The position numbers and the translations under genes were made by a program. The notes below the pieces were generated by a model. It was not told the DNA's origin, searched no databases, and saw only the letters and a list, made by a program, of their open reading frames with translations. Below are positions 8,573-17,011 of a DNA stretch of 43,615 nucleotides, in pieces (the first letter of the stretch is position 1; the number at the start of each line of letters is the position of its first letter). The stretch spans positions 27,583 through 71,197 of the forward strand of contig ASZJ01000007.1 of assembly GCA_000416275.1 (NCBI GenBank), given 5' to 3'. This stretch comes from Osedax symbiont Rs1. Its GTDB lineage: Bacteria; Pseudomonadota; Gammaproteobacteria; Pseudomonadales; Balneatricaceae.

Positions 8573-9568
8573 TTGAGTTATATTCTACCTACCATACTGG
8601 CGGTCATCTTACATTTGCTTTTAGCCTCCTCATTTATTATTAGTCAAATGATGGACCTCAAACAAAGCCGTGAAATGCCAAGGCATATCCAAGCGCAATT
8701 GTACGATATAAAAGCCTTGAGCACTGCCACCCAAAAAAAGAAAACGATGGCCAAAGATGCCGATTTAGTCAAACAAAAAGAGCCTAAAAAAACGCCACCA
8801 AAAAAATCAGACCTAACCCCAGAAAAATCGCAACCGGTACAAAAGAAGCAAGACGAGAGTAAACAGCAAGCGGACAAGGCTCGGCAACTGCTAAAAAAGG
8901 ATAAGGCAGAGCAGCGCAAGCTTGCCCAGCAAAAGCTTAAGAAAGATCTGCAAAAAAAGAAAAATCAGTCGGCAAAGCAGCGAAAAATTGAGTCCGAGCG
9001 CAAGCTGGCAGCGCAGAAAAAAACCGCCAAAGAACAAGCGCTAAAAAAACAGCAGCGCCAGAAGGCAGCCGCTGATAAGAAGCTCGCTAAACAGCAGGCA
9101 GCTAAAAAAGCGGCGGCGGCGAAGAAGCGTAAAGAGCTGGCGCTAGCCAAACAAAAAAAACAGGCAAAAAAACGGGCACAGACAGAAAAAGCGCGGGTTA
9201 AAGCATTGCGTAAGCAAATGGCTGACGAAGAGCGCTACGCGGCCGACTTAGTTGCCAAAGAAATGGCATCGGGTATTGACGTTTATATTAAAAGAATATT
9301 AGATGGTAATTTAAGCTACAATTTTACTGTCAGGAAAGGAACCAAGGCAGTCTTGAGAATCAGGCTGTTGTCTTCTGGGAGAGTGGCTGGTGTTGAGCTT
9401 TTAGAAAGCAGCGGTAATCCAAGTTTTGACAGGGCAGCTGAACAGGCCGTTTGGAAAAGTGAAACATTTCCAAAAGTGGCGGATGTCGCAAAAGCTTCCC
9501 CTGAATATTTTAATCGTGAATTAAGGACATTTACAATCCTTTTTGAACCGGCAGGTACTAGATGGTAA
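8573..9568 (+). CDS. tolA: Tol-Pal system protein TolA
   Basis: Periplasm-spanning TonB-like protein that links the TolQR motor to TolB and Pal. The 331 residues have an N-terminal membrane anchor (about 4-26, LPTILAVILHLLLASSFII). A long Lys/Ala/Gln-rich helical domain II follows (about 45-230). The globular TonB-like C-terminal domain begins near DVYIKRILDGNLSYNF and contains VELLESSGNPSFDRAAEQAV. The start must be TTG at 8573, because the first ATG would delete the anchor; GGAG at 8563-8566 supports it. tolB begins inside its last codons. Confidence 0.95.
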   Translation: MSYILPTILAVILHLLLASSFIISQMMDLKQSREMPRHIQAQLYDIKALSTATQKKKTMAKDADLVKQKEPKKTPPKKSDLTPEKSQPVQKKQDESKQQADKARQLLKKDKAEQRKLAQQKLKKDLQKKKNQSAKQRKIESERKLAAQKKTAKEQALKKQQRQKAAADKKLAKQQAAKKAAAAKKRKELALAKQKKQAKKRAQTEKARVKALRKQMADEERYAADLVAKEMASGIDVYIKRILDGNLSYNFTVRKGTKAVLRIRLLSSGRVAGVELLESSGNPSFDRAAEQAVWKSETFPKVADVAKASPEYFNRELRTFTILFEPAGTRW

Positions 9569-10857
9569 CTAATAAATTTATTAAATTATGCACGCTGCTA
9601 ATGTTGTTGGGTGGCATGCAGGCTAATGCAGAGCTAAGAATAGTGGTGGACGGTGGAGTTGAAGAGCCGACTAATATTGCGGTGGTTCCCTTTGGTTGGA
9701 ATGGAGATAGCCCGCTGGCAGAAAATATCTCGGCGATCGTTGCCAATGACCTGCGCCGTAGTGGTATGTTTAAATTAATGAACGAGGAGAATATGTTAAG
9801 TTCTCCAGAGAGCCAAGCGCAGATATTTTTTAGAGATTGGCGTATATCCGGCAACGATTTTATGTTGGTTGGCAGCATGAAGCCAACTGCGAATGGGGTC
9901 AAGGCGACTGTTGAATTGTTTGACATATTGACGGAAAAGAAAATTTGGTCACAGACCATCGATAGCTCTGGTAGTGATTTAAGAGATGTCGCTCACTATA
10001 TAGCCGATGAAGTATTTCAAAAAATCACCGGTATTCGAGGCGCATTTGCCACTAAAGTTGTATATGTGACGGTACAAGGGCGTGGCGCAGCACGTAAATA
10101 TCGCCTGCAAATGGCGGATTCTGATGGCGCTAGATCACAGACCATACTGGCTTCTAAAGAGCCTATCTTGTCACCGACTTGGTCTCGTGATGGCCAGAAA
10201 TTGGCCTACGTTTCCTTTGAAACCAATCGACCTGCAATCTATATCCAGCATCTATCGACAGGTAAAAGACAGAAAGTACAATCGTTTAAAGGGATCAATG
10301 GCGCTCCCGCTTGGGATCCAACCGGTAACAAACTGGCGCTGGTATTATCCAAAGATGGTAATCCTGAAATCTATGTGTTGAATTTGCAAACTGGTGGTTT
10401 AATACGCATCACCAATCATTTCGGTATAGATACAGAGCCTACTTGGTCACCTGACGGCCAGTCGATTCTATTTACCTCTGATCGAGCGGGCCGGCCACAA
10501 ATTTACCGAGTGGCAGCCAGTGGCGGCAAACCGCAGCGAATTACTTTTAATGGTAACTACAATAGCCGTGGTCGCTTAACGCAAGATGGTCGTTTCTTGA
10601 CGATGGTGCATCAAGATGCTTCAGGGTATCATATAGCAGTTCAAGACTTGCAATCGGGTCGACTTGATATATTAACAACCTCTAGGGACGACGAGTCTCC
10701 GACGATTTCACCGAATGGGGTGGTCGTGATGTACGCCACTAAATTAAGAGGTAGAGGGGTGTTGGCTGGGGTGTCACTCGATGGTAAAATTAAGTTTACG
10801 ATGCCAAGTTCACTCGGTGAAGTCCGTGAGCCAGCATGGTCACCATTTTTAAACTAA
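9562..10857 (+). CDS. tolB: Tol-Pal system periplasmic beta-propeller TolB
   Basis: Periplasmic protein that binds Pal, OmpA-type proteins and TolA and recycles Pal. A signal peptide (about 1-23, ending ANA) precedes the N-terminal domain (VVDGGVEEPTNIAVVPF). A six-bladed propeller of PD40 repeats follows, with repeated LSPTWSRDGQKLAYVSF / GAPAWDPTGNKLALVLS / TEPTWSPDGQSILFTSD units. The 431 residues match E. coli (430). The ATG overlaps the tolA stop by 7 nt, implying coupling. The gap to pal carries a 47-bp palindromic element with a target duplication starting 2 bp after the stop codon. Confidence 0.97.
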   Translation: MVTNKFIKLCTLLMLLGGMQANAELRIVVDGGVEEPTNIAVVPFGWNGDSPLAENISAIVANDLRRSGMFKLMNEENMLSSPESQAQIFFRDWRISGNDFMLVGSMKPTANGVKATVELFDILTEKKIWSQTIDSSGSDLRDVAHYIADEVFQKITGIRGAFATKVVYVTVQGRGAARKYRLQMADSDGARSQTILASKEPILSPTWSRDGQKLAYVSFETNRPAIYIQHLSTGKRQKVQSFKGINGAPAWDPTGNKLALVLSKDGNPEIYVLNLQTGGLIRITNHFGIDTEPTWSPDGQSILFTSDRAGRPQIYRVAASGGKPQRITFNGNYNSRGRLTQDGRFLTMVHQDASGYHIAVQDLQSGRLDILTTSRDDESPTISPNGVVVMYATKLRGRGVLAGVSLDGKIKFTMPSSLGEVREPAWSPFLN

Positions 10858-10863
10858 CTTTAT

Positions 10864-10910
10864 GAGACCTCTGCATAACGTTGCAAACGCAGTAGTTATG
10901 CAGAGATCTC
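10864..10910. mobile_element. Family B mini-element (inverted repeats only), tolB-pal gap
   Basis: A 47-bp element made of GAGACCTCTGCATAAC, a 15-base centre and GTTATGCAGAGATCTC; the arms differ at one base. The ends are those of the 202-bp family B copy at 31101-31302. It is flanked by an exact 5-bp direct repeat TTTAT (10859-10863 and 10911-10915), the footprint of insertion. In the tol-pal transcript it would fold into a long hairpin just after tolB. No coding content. Confidence 0.88.
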
Positions 10911-11001
10911 TTTATATAAACGGTACTCTAGCCAAAACTAAGTAGAGTGCATAATTAAGAATAACAAAAGGCTTTGAGCCATCAAACAACTGGAGAGATG
11001 A

Positions 11002-11523
11002 ATGAAAAAATTAAACACCACTAAGGCTCGCACTGTTGCGAAATTTGCCAGTATTACCTTAGCCGCATTGTTGGTCGTAGGTTGTAGTTCATCAGGCACC
11101 ATCAAAGATGATGCGCAAGATGTTGATGGTTCGTCTGCAACCACGACTGGGGTGAACAATGGATCGCAAATTACCGGTGTAAACAGTGCTAATGTTGGCG
11201 ATTTACAAAGTGTTTATTACTTTGATTTTGACCAGTCAGTGATTCGCTCTAGCGCGTTAAATGATCTGTCTTTGCACGCACAGTTTCTAGCAGGAAATTC
11301 CAATGCTGCAGTTCGCTTGGAAGGGCATGCGGATGAGCAGGGCACACGTGAATACAACATTGCACTGGGTGAGCGTCGTGCCCAAGCGGTTGAACAGTTC
11401 CTTGTTGGTCGCGGTGTTAGCAGCAGTCAGATTGATACCATTAGTTACGGTGAAGAAAAACCAGATGTATCGGGTCTGGCAACAAAAAGCCGTCGTGTAG
11501 AAGTTAAATACACGGCTAAATAA
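11002..11523 (+). CDS. pal: Peptidoglycan-associated lipoprotein Pal
   Basis: Outer-membrane lipoprotein that binds peptidoglycan and is recruited to the division site by Tol. It has a lipoprotein signal peptide with lipobox LVVGC (modified cysteine 28). A Ser/Thr/Asn/Gly-rich linker leads to an OmpA-like domain starting at VYYFDFDQSVIR. The diaminopimelate-binding motif region is LEGHADEQGTREYNIALGERRA, and the chain ends in the family's SRRVEVKY. The 173 residues match E. coli Pal. A GGAGAG Shine-Dalgarno precedes the ATG. It is separated from tolB and cpoB by small mobile elements on both sides. Confidence 0.97.
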   Translation: MKKLNTTKARTVAKFASITLAALLVVGCSSSGTIKDDAQDVDGSSATTTGVNNGSQITGVNSANVGDLQSVYYFDFDQSVIRSSALNDLSLHAQFLAGNSNAAVRLEGHADEQGTREYNIALGERRAQAVEQFLVGRGVSSSQIDTISYGEEKPDVSGLATKSRRVEVKYTAK

Positions 11524-11547
11524 TCACTTAATTAGCTGGTTCTTTAA

Positions 11548-11706
11548 CCTGAACCTTAGTTTCAAAGTGAATACAGAGTGTAAGATATTGGTTTTCCGGT
11601 GTCATTGAAAAATTTTAACGGCCTTCATAGGTTCAGTGAATGTTTCTCTAATCGCCGTTTAATCAAGAGCTAGCGCTATGTGTTGCAGTGAAGTTGCCGA
11701 GTCAGG
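11548..11706 (+). mobile_element. Family A element, copy A1 (pal-cpoB gap)
   Basis: About 159 bp, starting CCTGAACC and ending GAGTCAGG, colinear with the well-preserved copy at 32513-32672. It shares the internal stretch starting AGTGAATACAGAGTGTAAGA. Terminal repeats are partly decayed and the flanks TTTAA/TTCAA look like a worn 5-bp duplication. Non-coding. It lies between pal and cpoB in the same operon. Confidence 0.8.
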
Positions 11707-11768
11707 TTCAAGTCATGCAAGCTGTAAAAACCTCATCGGTGAAAATCGCTGGGGTTTTATGGCTATAA

Positions 11769-12473
11769 ATGGGTAAAACTGTGAAAGTAATTAAACGCTT
11801 ATGTCTGGCCGCTATTCTCATCAGTGGCAGTCTTGCTGCCGATCAAGTTGAAGTGATTCGAATAACCGAGGGAGCAGGGGTTAATAATACTAGTTTCGAT
11901 GTTGTATTGATCTTGCAAGTTCTACAAGCAGAAGTTCGCTCGCTGCGCGGTCAAGTTGAAAACCAAGAGTACCAGTTACAGAAATTAAAACAGCAGCAGC
12001 AAGAAATGTATGCTGATTTAGATGGTCGGCTTGGTGGCAATAGTTTTAAAGCACCTTCTCCCGCTGTAGATGTTGATGCAGGAAAAGTCACCGCCGCTGT
12101 ACTAGCGGGTGATGAAGCACAAGATTACAGCACCGCTTTTGCCTATGTAAAAACCCAAGAATTAGTTAAAGCTGAAGCTGCATTTTTGCAATATATGAAG
12201 CGTCATCCTAGTGCGCAGCGTGTTTCCAATGCAATCTATTGGCTGGGAGAAATTAACTCTGCCCAGGGAAAACAACCTGAAGCCCTGCGTTATTTTGTGC
12301 AGTTGCTGACACAGTATTCCAAGTCGGCGAAAATCCCCGATGCGATGTATAAGTTAGGTCGTGTCAATCAACGGATGGGGAATGCGGACGAAGCTATTAC
12401 GGTTTGGCAAAAATTGGTTAGTCAGTTTCCCAACTCAACCGCGGCGGCGCTGGCTAAAAAAGCATTAAATTAA
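11769..12473 (+). CDS. cpoB: Cell division coordinator CpoB (YbgF)
   Basis: Periplasmic TPR protein that couples peptidoglycan synthesis to Tol-driven outer-membrane constriction. The 234 residues have a signal peptide (about 1-24, SGSLAA). A coiled-coil trimerisation helix follows (about 45-85, LQAEVRSLRGQVENQEYQLQ region). The C terminus carries three TPR units (from about 115), with AIYWLGEINSAQGKQPEALR and PDAMYKLGRVNQRMGNADEA. It ends the tol-pal group and is followed by a strong terminator. A family A element separates it from pal, so it may have extra promoter or termination signals upstream. Confidence 0.93.
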   Translation: MGKTVKVIKRLCLAAILISGSLAADQVEVIRITEGAGVNNTSFDVVLILQVLQAEVRSLRGQVENQEYQLQKLKQQQQEMYADLDGRLGGNSFKAPSPAVDVDAGKVTAAVLAGDEAQDYSTAFAYVKTQELVKAEAAFLQYMKRHPSAQRVSNAIYWLGEINSAQGKQPEALRYFVQLLTQYSKSAKIPDAMYKLGRVNQRMGNADEAITVWQKLVSQFPNSTAAALAKKALN

Positions 12474-12500
12474 CCACATCTTTTGTCATACGATCTAAAC

Positions 12501-12526
12501 AAAACAGGCTCTGCGCCTGTTTTTTT
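12501..12526 (+). terminator. Rho-independent terminator after cpoB
   Basis: Stem AAAACAGGC / GCCTGTTTT with loop TCTGC, running into T6. It lies 28 bp after the cpoB stop and separates the tol-pal operon from queC. Confidence 0.88.
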
Positions 12527-12603
12527 AATTGTGGGCTAAGTGATCGACAAACGCCTTGAAATCTGTGGGATTTACTCTCATATTGATGAAATTTTGGATT
12601 GCA

Positions 12604-13299
12604 ATGATGAACAGTAAGAAGCAAAAAGCAGTAATTCTACTATCTGGAGGCTTAGATTCCGCGACTGTTTTAGCTATGGCAACCGCGCAAGGTTATGCTT
12701 GTTATGTGCTGAGTTTTGATTATGGGCAGCGCTCTATCGTCGAATTACAAGCCGCGATTAAATTAGCAAAAATCGCCGCTGCTGTGGAACACAAAATATT
12801 GCATATGCCCCTTGAAGATTTTGGAGGCTCTGCGCTGACAGATACTAGCATAGCGATGCCCTCTGCAGAGAAGGTCTCTACATCGGAAATTCCGGTCACT
12901 TATGTGCCCGCCAGAAATACCGTGTTTTTATCATTAGCACTGGGGTGGGCTGAAGTAATTGAGGCCAATTGTATTTTTATTGGTGTCAATTCAGTGGACT
13001 ACTCAGGATATCCGGATTGTCGACCCGATTTTATCGATGCTTTTGAAAAAATGGCCAATCTGGCAACGAGGGCGGGAGTAGAAGGTAATAAATTGACCAT
13101 TGAAACCCCTCTGATGCATCTAACAAAAGGCCAGATTATCACCAAGGGCTTGGCGCTGGGTGTTGATTACAAAGCAACAGTGTCTTGTTATCAGGCGGAT
13201 AGTCAAGGTAACGCCTGCGACAACTGTGCTAGTTGTAAATTGCGTAAGGAAGGTTTTATCCAAGCTGGAATTGACGATCAAACCAATTATTTTAAGTAA
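12604..13299 (+). CDS. queC: 7-cyano-7-deazaguanine synthase QueC
   Basis: ATP-dependent conversion of 7-carboxy-7-deazaguanine and ammonia to preQ0, on the queuosine tRNA-modification pathway. The PP-loop motif is [10 protein letters not shown] near the N terminus. A C-terminal zinc site is made of four cysteines in [22 protein letters not shown] start at ATG 12604 (231 residues, the E. coli length), which has TGGA five bases upstream; an in-frame TTG at 12556 would add 16 residues before the first core strand. The stop codon lies within a 10-bp direct repeat around a tiny family-B-like hairpin. Confidence 0.95.
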   Translation: MMNSKKQKAVILLSGGLDSATVLAMATAQGYACYVLSFDYGQRSIVELQAAIKLAKIAAAVEHKILHMPLEDFGGSALTDTSIAMPSAEKVSTSEIPVTYVPARNTVFLSLALGWAEVIEANCIFIGVNSVDYSGYPDCRPDFIDAFEKMANLATRAGVEGNKLTIETPLMHLTKGQIITKGLALGVDYKATVSCYQADSQGNACDNCASCKLRKEGFIQAGIDDQTNYFK

Positions 13300-13300
13300 G

Positions 13301-13332
13301 ACCTCTGCTAGCGCAGCAGTTTTGCAGAGCTC
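13301..13332. mobile_element. Family-B-like micro-element at the queC stop codon
   Basis: ACCTCTGC...GCAGAGCTC (32 bp) resembles the ends of family B elements and is flanked by an exact 10-bp direct repeat TTTAAGTAAG (13291-13300 and 13333-13342). The left copy contains the queC stop codon TAA. The extended arms AAGACCTCTGC/GCAGAGCTCTT form a hairpin with one mismatch. It could work as a weak 3' end signal for queC. Whether the 10-bp repeat is a true target duplication is uncertain, since other B copies show 5 bp. Confidence 0.6.
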
Positions 13333-13635
13333 TTTAAGTAAGTCTAATTGCAGTCTGTCGAGTATAGTTAACGGTGCTATAATTAGTCTTAATATTAGCA
13401 TCCTGCAATAGGGAGTACTGCAGATCATTGGTAGTAATTACCAGGGTTGGTTTTATCTAAAACAGCGCTTCTTTATCCAATGTGATGGTCTTTACCGCTT
13501 GCAATTGAGCTGTTAAACAGTAAAAATATCTGGCCATACTAGATAGTCTTTAAAACTTATTTTAATTACATAGCTCGCTGTAAATTAATTTTAGCAGCTG
13601 TGTAAAAGCTACTCATTATTGTGCTTCTCCTTTAG

Positions 13636-13690
13636 CTTGAATCCGCGGTTTCAAAGTGAGCCAATAGCTGGTGCAGTGCAGTCACTGCGC
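13636..13690 (+). mobile_element. Family A remnant A2 (internally deleted)
   Basis: The left part (CTTGAATCCGCGGTTTCAAAGTGA) resembles the left end of family A elements, and the right part (GGTGCAGTGCAGTCACTG) resembles their right end. The about 100 bp between them in complete copies are missing. Both ends are degenerate and no target duplication is seen. Upstream of nadA. Confidence 0.55.
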
Positions 13691-13741
13691 AGCTTTAAAT
13701 GAGTATATAACTAAACGTCAACCGAATTGAAAATTAATAGC

Positions 13742-14827
13742 ATGTTAGCAGCCGCTACTCTCAAAGATAGAATCATGATTCAAGAGCACTTCGCTCATGA
13801 ACACTTGCCCTCTGAACTCAATCAAGCTGAAATTGACGCTTATAAAGCACGCATTAAAATTTTGCTCAAAGAGAAGGACGCCTGTTTAGTCGCGCACTAC
13901 TACACGGATGCGGTGGTTCAAGAAATTACTGAAGAAACCGGTGGCTGTATTTCTGACTCACTGGAAATGGCCCGTTTTGGCAGTGTTCGTCCCGAGCAAA
14001 CTTTAATCGTTGCCGGAGTGAAGTTTATGGGCGAGACTTCAAAAATCCTCAGTCCTGAAAAACGTATCTTAATGCCTACTTTAGAAGCGACTTGTTCATT
14101 GGATATCGGCTGTCCAATCGATCAGTTCTCAGCCTTTTGTGATCAACATCCCGATCATGTAGTGGTGGTATATGCCAATACTTCAGCAGCGGTTAAAGCG
14201 CGGGCTGACTGGGTTGTTACTTCTAGCATCGCGGTGGCAGTGGTTAAGCATTTAGAAGAGCAGAATAAAAAAATTATCTGGGCGCCTGATCGGCACTTAG
14301 GTAATTATGTGCAGCAGCAAACCGGCATTGAAATGCTGATGTGGCATGGCTCATGTATCGTCCATGAAGAGTTTCAGGCTAAGGGCATACTTGAATTACA
14401 TAAAATATTCCCCGAGGCTGCGATACTTGTCCATCCTGAATCACCAGCATCAGTGATTGCGATTGCCGATGCTGTCGGTTCCACCACGCAAATTATCGAT
14501 GCCGCTGTGCGCATGGATAATCAAAAATTCATTGTCGCTACTGATCGAGGAATTTTCTATAAAATGCAACAGGCGGCGCCCGGCAAAGAATTTATAGCGG
14601 CACCGACCGGCGGTAGTGGGGCTACGTGTCGTAGCTGTGCGCACTGTCCTTGGATGGCAATGAATGGATTACAAAATATCGTAGATAGTTTACAGGCCAT
14701 CGATAGCGATGTGTCGTGCGATCAGCCAGCTCTCCATGAAGTGTTTGTCGAGGCTAAGTTAATGGAGCAAGCTAGAGTTCCTCTACAGCGAATGCTAGAT
14801 TTTTCAAAAGCACAGCACTCACACTAG
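13742..14827 (+). CDS. nadA: Quinolinate synthase NadA
   Basis: [4Fe-4S] enzyme that condenses iminoaspartate with dihydroxyacetone phosphate to quinolinate in NAD synthesis. Family segments are [67 protein letters not shown] and [22 protein letters not shown]. Candidate cluster cysteines lie in [18 protein letters not shown] and the [13 protein letters not shown] region. The ATG at 13742 gives 361 residues (E. coli 347) and aligns with the usual N terminus. A TTG at 13727 and an ATG at 13775 are in frame alternatives. Confidence 0.95.
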   Translation: MLAAATLKDRIMIQEHFAHEHLPSELNQAEIDAYKARIKILLKEKDACLVAHYYTDAVVQEITEETGGCISDSLEMARFGSVRPEQTLIVAGVKFMGETSKILSPEKRILMPTLEATCSLDIGCPIDQFSAFCDQHPDHVVVVYANTSAAVKARADWVVTSSIAVAVVKHLEEQNKKIIWAPDRHLGNYVQQQTGIEMLMWHGSCIVHEEFQAKGILELHKIFPEAAILVHPESPASVIAIADAVGSTTQIIDAAVRMDNQKFIVATDRGIFYKMQQAAPGKEFIAAPTGGSGATCRSCAHCPWMAMNGLQNIVDSLQAIDSDVSCDQPALHEVFVEAKLMEQARVPLQRMLDFSKAQHSH

Positions 14828-14858
14828 CAAACGCTCGATTTTTACTGATCGTTGCTAG
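14824..14858. terminator. Possible hairpin terminator after nadA
   Basis: CTAGCAAACG and CGTTGCTAG pair with one bulge around a loop containing ATTTTTACT, overlapping the nadA stop codon. There is no U-tract after the stem, so if it ends transcription it is atypical. nadA and the DUF3461 gene converge here. Confidence 0.35.
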
Positions 14859-14919
14859 AGAGGGGATTTGAGACAGAATCGGAAAAGTGCATAATTTCTA
14901 CTTCTTCGTGATCAGGCTG

Positions 14920-15309
14920 CTAATCTAATTCTTGGAACTGTTTAGTTAAGTGGTATAACTTAGATTCAAACACGGTTTCCAAATCATTCAATCTCTCATC
15001 GATACTTGCTTTGATCTCATCGCGTTTTTGTTTGGGTCTGTCGGAGGTTAATAGGCGCAGCTCCTCAATCACTAACAGTAAAATGGGAGCGACGTGCTGG
15101 GGCCTGATAGAGTTGCTTTGCGGGTCAATTTGAATATGGTTTTGCCCTCTGGCAAAGCGAAACTTTTTACTTTTAGCTAACAGAGAATTTGGCTGTCGCT
15201 GGTAGTATATTTTCAGCACATCACTTCGCGACTCACGGGTCAAAGTATATTTGATCACATCGGCAGTAGAGGTGACGCCTATCTGCTCAAGGTTTGGAAA
15301 ATCTGACAT
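14920..15309 (-). CDS. DUF3461 / UPF0325 (YaeH-like) protein
   Basis: Conserved small cytoplasmic protein of unknown function, 129 residues (E. coli YaeH 128). It matches the family along its length: LEQIGVTSTADVIKYTLTRESRSDVLKIYYQR, the AKSKKFRF core and a helical C terminus with DERLNDLETVFESKLYHLTKQFQELD. The ATG follows AGGGATT. It stands alone on the minus strand, converging with nadA, and no function can be inferred from its neighbours. Confidence 0.85.
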   Translation of the reverse strand: MSDFPNLEQIGVTSTADVIKYTLTRESRSDVLKIYYQRQPNSLLAKSKKFRFARGQNHIQIDPQSNSIRPQHVAPILLLVIEELRLLTSDRPKQKRDEIKASIDERLNDLETVFESKLYHLTKQFQELD

Positions 15310-15679
15310 GTTAATCCCTGTAATTGTGGCGCACTAACCAAATATATATAAGTCAGCGACGAAAAAACTTAATGAGGATGTAAAACTTAGCTTTGGTTGT
15401 TGATATATACCACCAGAACTAAGTTAAAGCTTAGCACTAAATTGCTTAATCTTATTGACCATAGCTGAGCTTAAATGATCGATTTGCAACATACAAGTGT
15501 CACTTTGAACCGATTGCAGAGTTGATGGTGGATGATTGAGAGCTGAGAGTTGATGATTTAGCTTAAATCAATCACTAAGCTTTAGTCGCTATTCACTGGG
15601 CGCGCCGCATTGATTGACCTGAGTCACTAAAGCCCGCTTGTGCGGGTCAGTCAATAGCTTGATCTAGCTCCTTTCTTGA
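15310..15679. other. Intergenic region with short direct repeats and hairpin
   Basis: A 370-bp gap. It contains repeated GAGTTGATG and AAGCTTAG words (15420-15580) and a GC hairpin near 15631-15648 that may end the aminotransferase transcript. No gene, family A/B element or RNA is recognised. Confidence 0.45.
15631..15647 (-). terminator. Possible terminator of the aminotransferase gene
   Basis: On the minus strand, ACCCGC-ACAA-GCGGGCT forms a compact stem followed by TTTAG, inside a looser outer stem (ATTGAC.../...GTCAAT). It lies about 30 bp after the stop codon. The U-tract is only three bases, so this is tentative. Confidence 0.4.
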
Positions 15680-16873
15680 TTATTTGAGCACGTTTACAAT
15701 GGCATTCGCCACATAGTCAACATTGTGGGTCGCTATGCCCGCTATATTGATGCGACTCGAGCCGGCCATGTAGATCGAATATTGATCTTTGAGGCGCTTT
15801 ACTTGCTCTGCAGAAATGCTGAGGAATGAAAACATGCCTTTTTCTGCGGTGATAAAGTCGAAATCACGCTCGGTCCCCGCCGCTTTAATACCGGTCGCTA
15901 AAGCGATTCGATTGTCGGCTAAGCGACTGCGCATCACCGTTAACTCACCGCTCCATTGTCGATAGAGTGAATCTGAGTTTAAGATGGTTTCAACAATCGC
16001 GGCGCCATGTGCCGGTGGCATCGAGTAATGTCCACGTATAGTACTAAACAACTGGCTTGAGGATATCTTTGCCCGCTCACTGTTCGCAGAGATGATGATT
16101 ACCGTTCCGGTCCGCTCGCGGTATAGACCAAAGTTTTTAGAACAGGAGCTGGCGACGATCATTTCTGGAACACTATCGGCCATTAAGCGCAGCCCGTAAG
16201 CGTCTTCCTCTATCCCGTCTCCAAGGCCTTGGTAGGCAATGTCGATGAATGGAATTAAGTTCTTAGCTAAAACCAGCGCAACCACTTGTTGCCATTGATC
16301 AATGCTTAAGTCCGCACCACTGGGGTTGTGGCAGCAGCCATGTAACAGCACTAAATCGCCTGCTGCGGCTGTGTTTAAGGTGTTCATCATGCCGGCAAAA
16401 TCGACAGACTTAGTGCTGTTGTCGTAGTAGGGGTACTCTTTTAAAACCAGCCCCGCTCCCGCTAACAATGGCACGTGATTCACCCAGGTCGGAGTGCTGA
16501 CCCAGATAGTGGCATTGGGTGAACATACATTGATAAATTCTGCAGCCATTCGCAATGCACCGCAGCCACCTGGCGTTTGCGCGACGGAAATACGCTGGTC
16601 TTTAATCACCTGGTGATCTTTGGAAAATAGTAAATTTGCTGAAAGCTCACAGTACAGTGCCGACCCTGCAGAACCAATGTATGATTTAGTTTGCTGCTGA
16701 TCTAAAATTATTTGCTCTGCTACTGAAACAGCAGCCATGATTGGCGTGTTTCCCTGTTCATCTTTATAAACCCCGACCCCTAAATCTACTTTTAGAGGGT
16801 TTTGATCTTGGTTATATTGAACAGTTAATTTTAGTAGCGCATCTGGCGGTACTGCTTGCAACTGATTAAACAT
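15680..16873 (-). CDS. Aromatic/aspartate aminotransferase (class I, PLP)
   Basis: PLP-dependent transaminase of the AspC/TyrB group, moving amino groups between aspartate or aromatic amino acids and 2-oxoglutarate. The 397 residues match both (E. coli AspC 396, TyrB 397). Visible are KVDLGVGVYKDEQGNTPIM at the N terminus, the HGCCHNPSGADLS loop, the PLP-lysine site SSCSKNFGLYRERTG and the C-terminal SRINIAGI with the substrate arginine. AAGGAA precedes the ATG. A TyrR-box-like site upstream favours an aromatic (TyrB-like) role, but sequence alone does not settle TyrB against AspC. Confidence 0.9.
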   Translation of the reverse strand: MFNQLQAVPPDALLKLTVQYNQDQNPLKVDLGVGVYKDEQGNTPIMAAVSVAEQIILDQQQTKSYIGSAGSALYCELSANLLFSKDHQVIKDQRISVAQTPGGCGALRMAAEFINVCSPNATIWVSTPTWVNHVPLLAGAGLVLKEYPYYDNSTKSVDFAGMMNTLNTAAAGDLVLLHGCCHNPSGADLSIDQWQQVVALVLAKNLIPFIDIAYQGLGDGIEEDAYGLRLMADSVPEMIVASSCSKNFGLYRERTGTVIIISANSERAKISSSQLFSTIRGHYSMPPAHGAAIVETILNSDSLYRQWSGELTVMRSRLADNRIALATGIKAAGTERDFDFITAEKGMFSFLSISAEQVKRLKDQYSIYMAGSSRINIAGIATHNVDYVANAIVNVLK

Positions 16874-16909
16874 GATATTTCCTTAATATAGGTAGCAGCA
16901 AAATATTAC

Positions 16910-16927
16910 TGTAAAATTATCTTTATC
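16910..16927. promoter_or_regulatory. TyrR-box-like site
   Basis: TGTAAA-N6-TTTATC matches the TyrR consensus TGTAAA-N6-TTTACA in 10 of 12 defined positions. It lies 37-54 bp upstream of the aminotransferase start. TyrR control of aromatic aminotransferases is known in enterobacteria; binding here is inference. Confidence 0.45.
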
Positions 16928-16943
16928 CGATCTGGGTACCGCT

Positions 16944-16955
16944 GTGAGATCTCAC
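16944..16955. promoter_or_regulatory. 12-bp perfect palindrome upstream of aminotransferase
   Basis: GTGAGATCTCAC is perfectly self-complementary and sits between the divergent-facing upstream region and the TyrR-like site. The half-site spacing does not fit CRP (TGTGA-N6-TCACA). Possible operator of an unknown dimeric regulator. Confidence 0.4.
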
Positions 16956-17011
16956 TGTATACCTTGTTCAGAGTTTGCTTAGCGAAGAGCAAGCATTGAC
17001 AGCTGAGTTGA

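Larger units (their letters stand above)
13300..13726. other. queC-nadA intergenic region
   Basis: A 427-bp gap holding the B-like micro-element at its left end and a family A remnant near 13636-13690. The rest is AT-rich with stop codons in all frames as far as I can read; no conserved RNA or operator is recognised. Confidence 0.5.

Noticed and set aside
8644-9150. Long minus-strand frames inside tolA and neighbours
   Set aside because: They are mirror images of the Lys/Ala/Gln-rich coding sequence, give Cys/Phe/Ser-rich nonsense and lack ribosome binding sites.
11548-11712. tRNA-like GGTTCAAGTC near 11703
   Set aside because: It belongs to the right end of a family A element; no cloverleaf arms or CCA-adjacent acceptor stem surround it.
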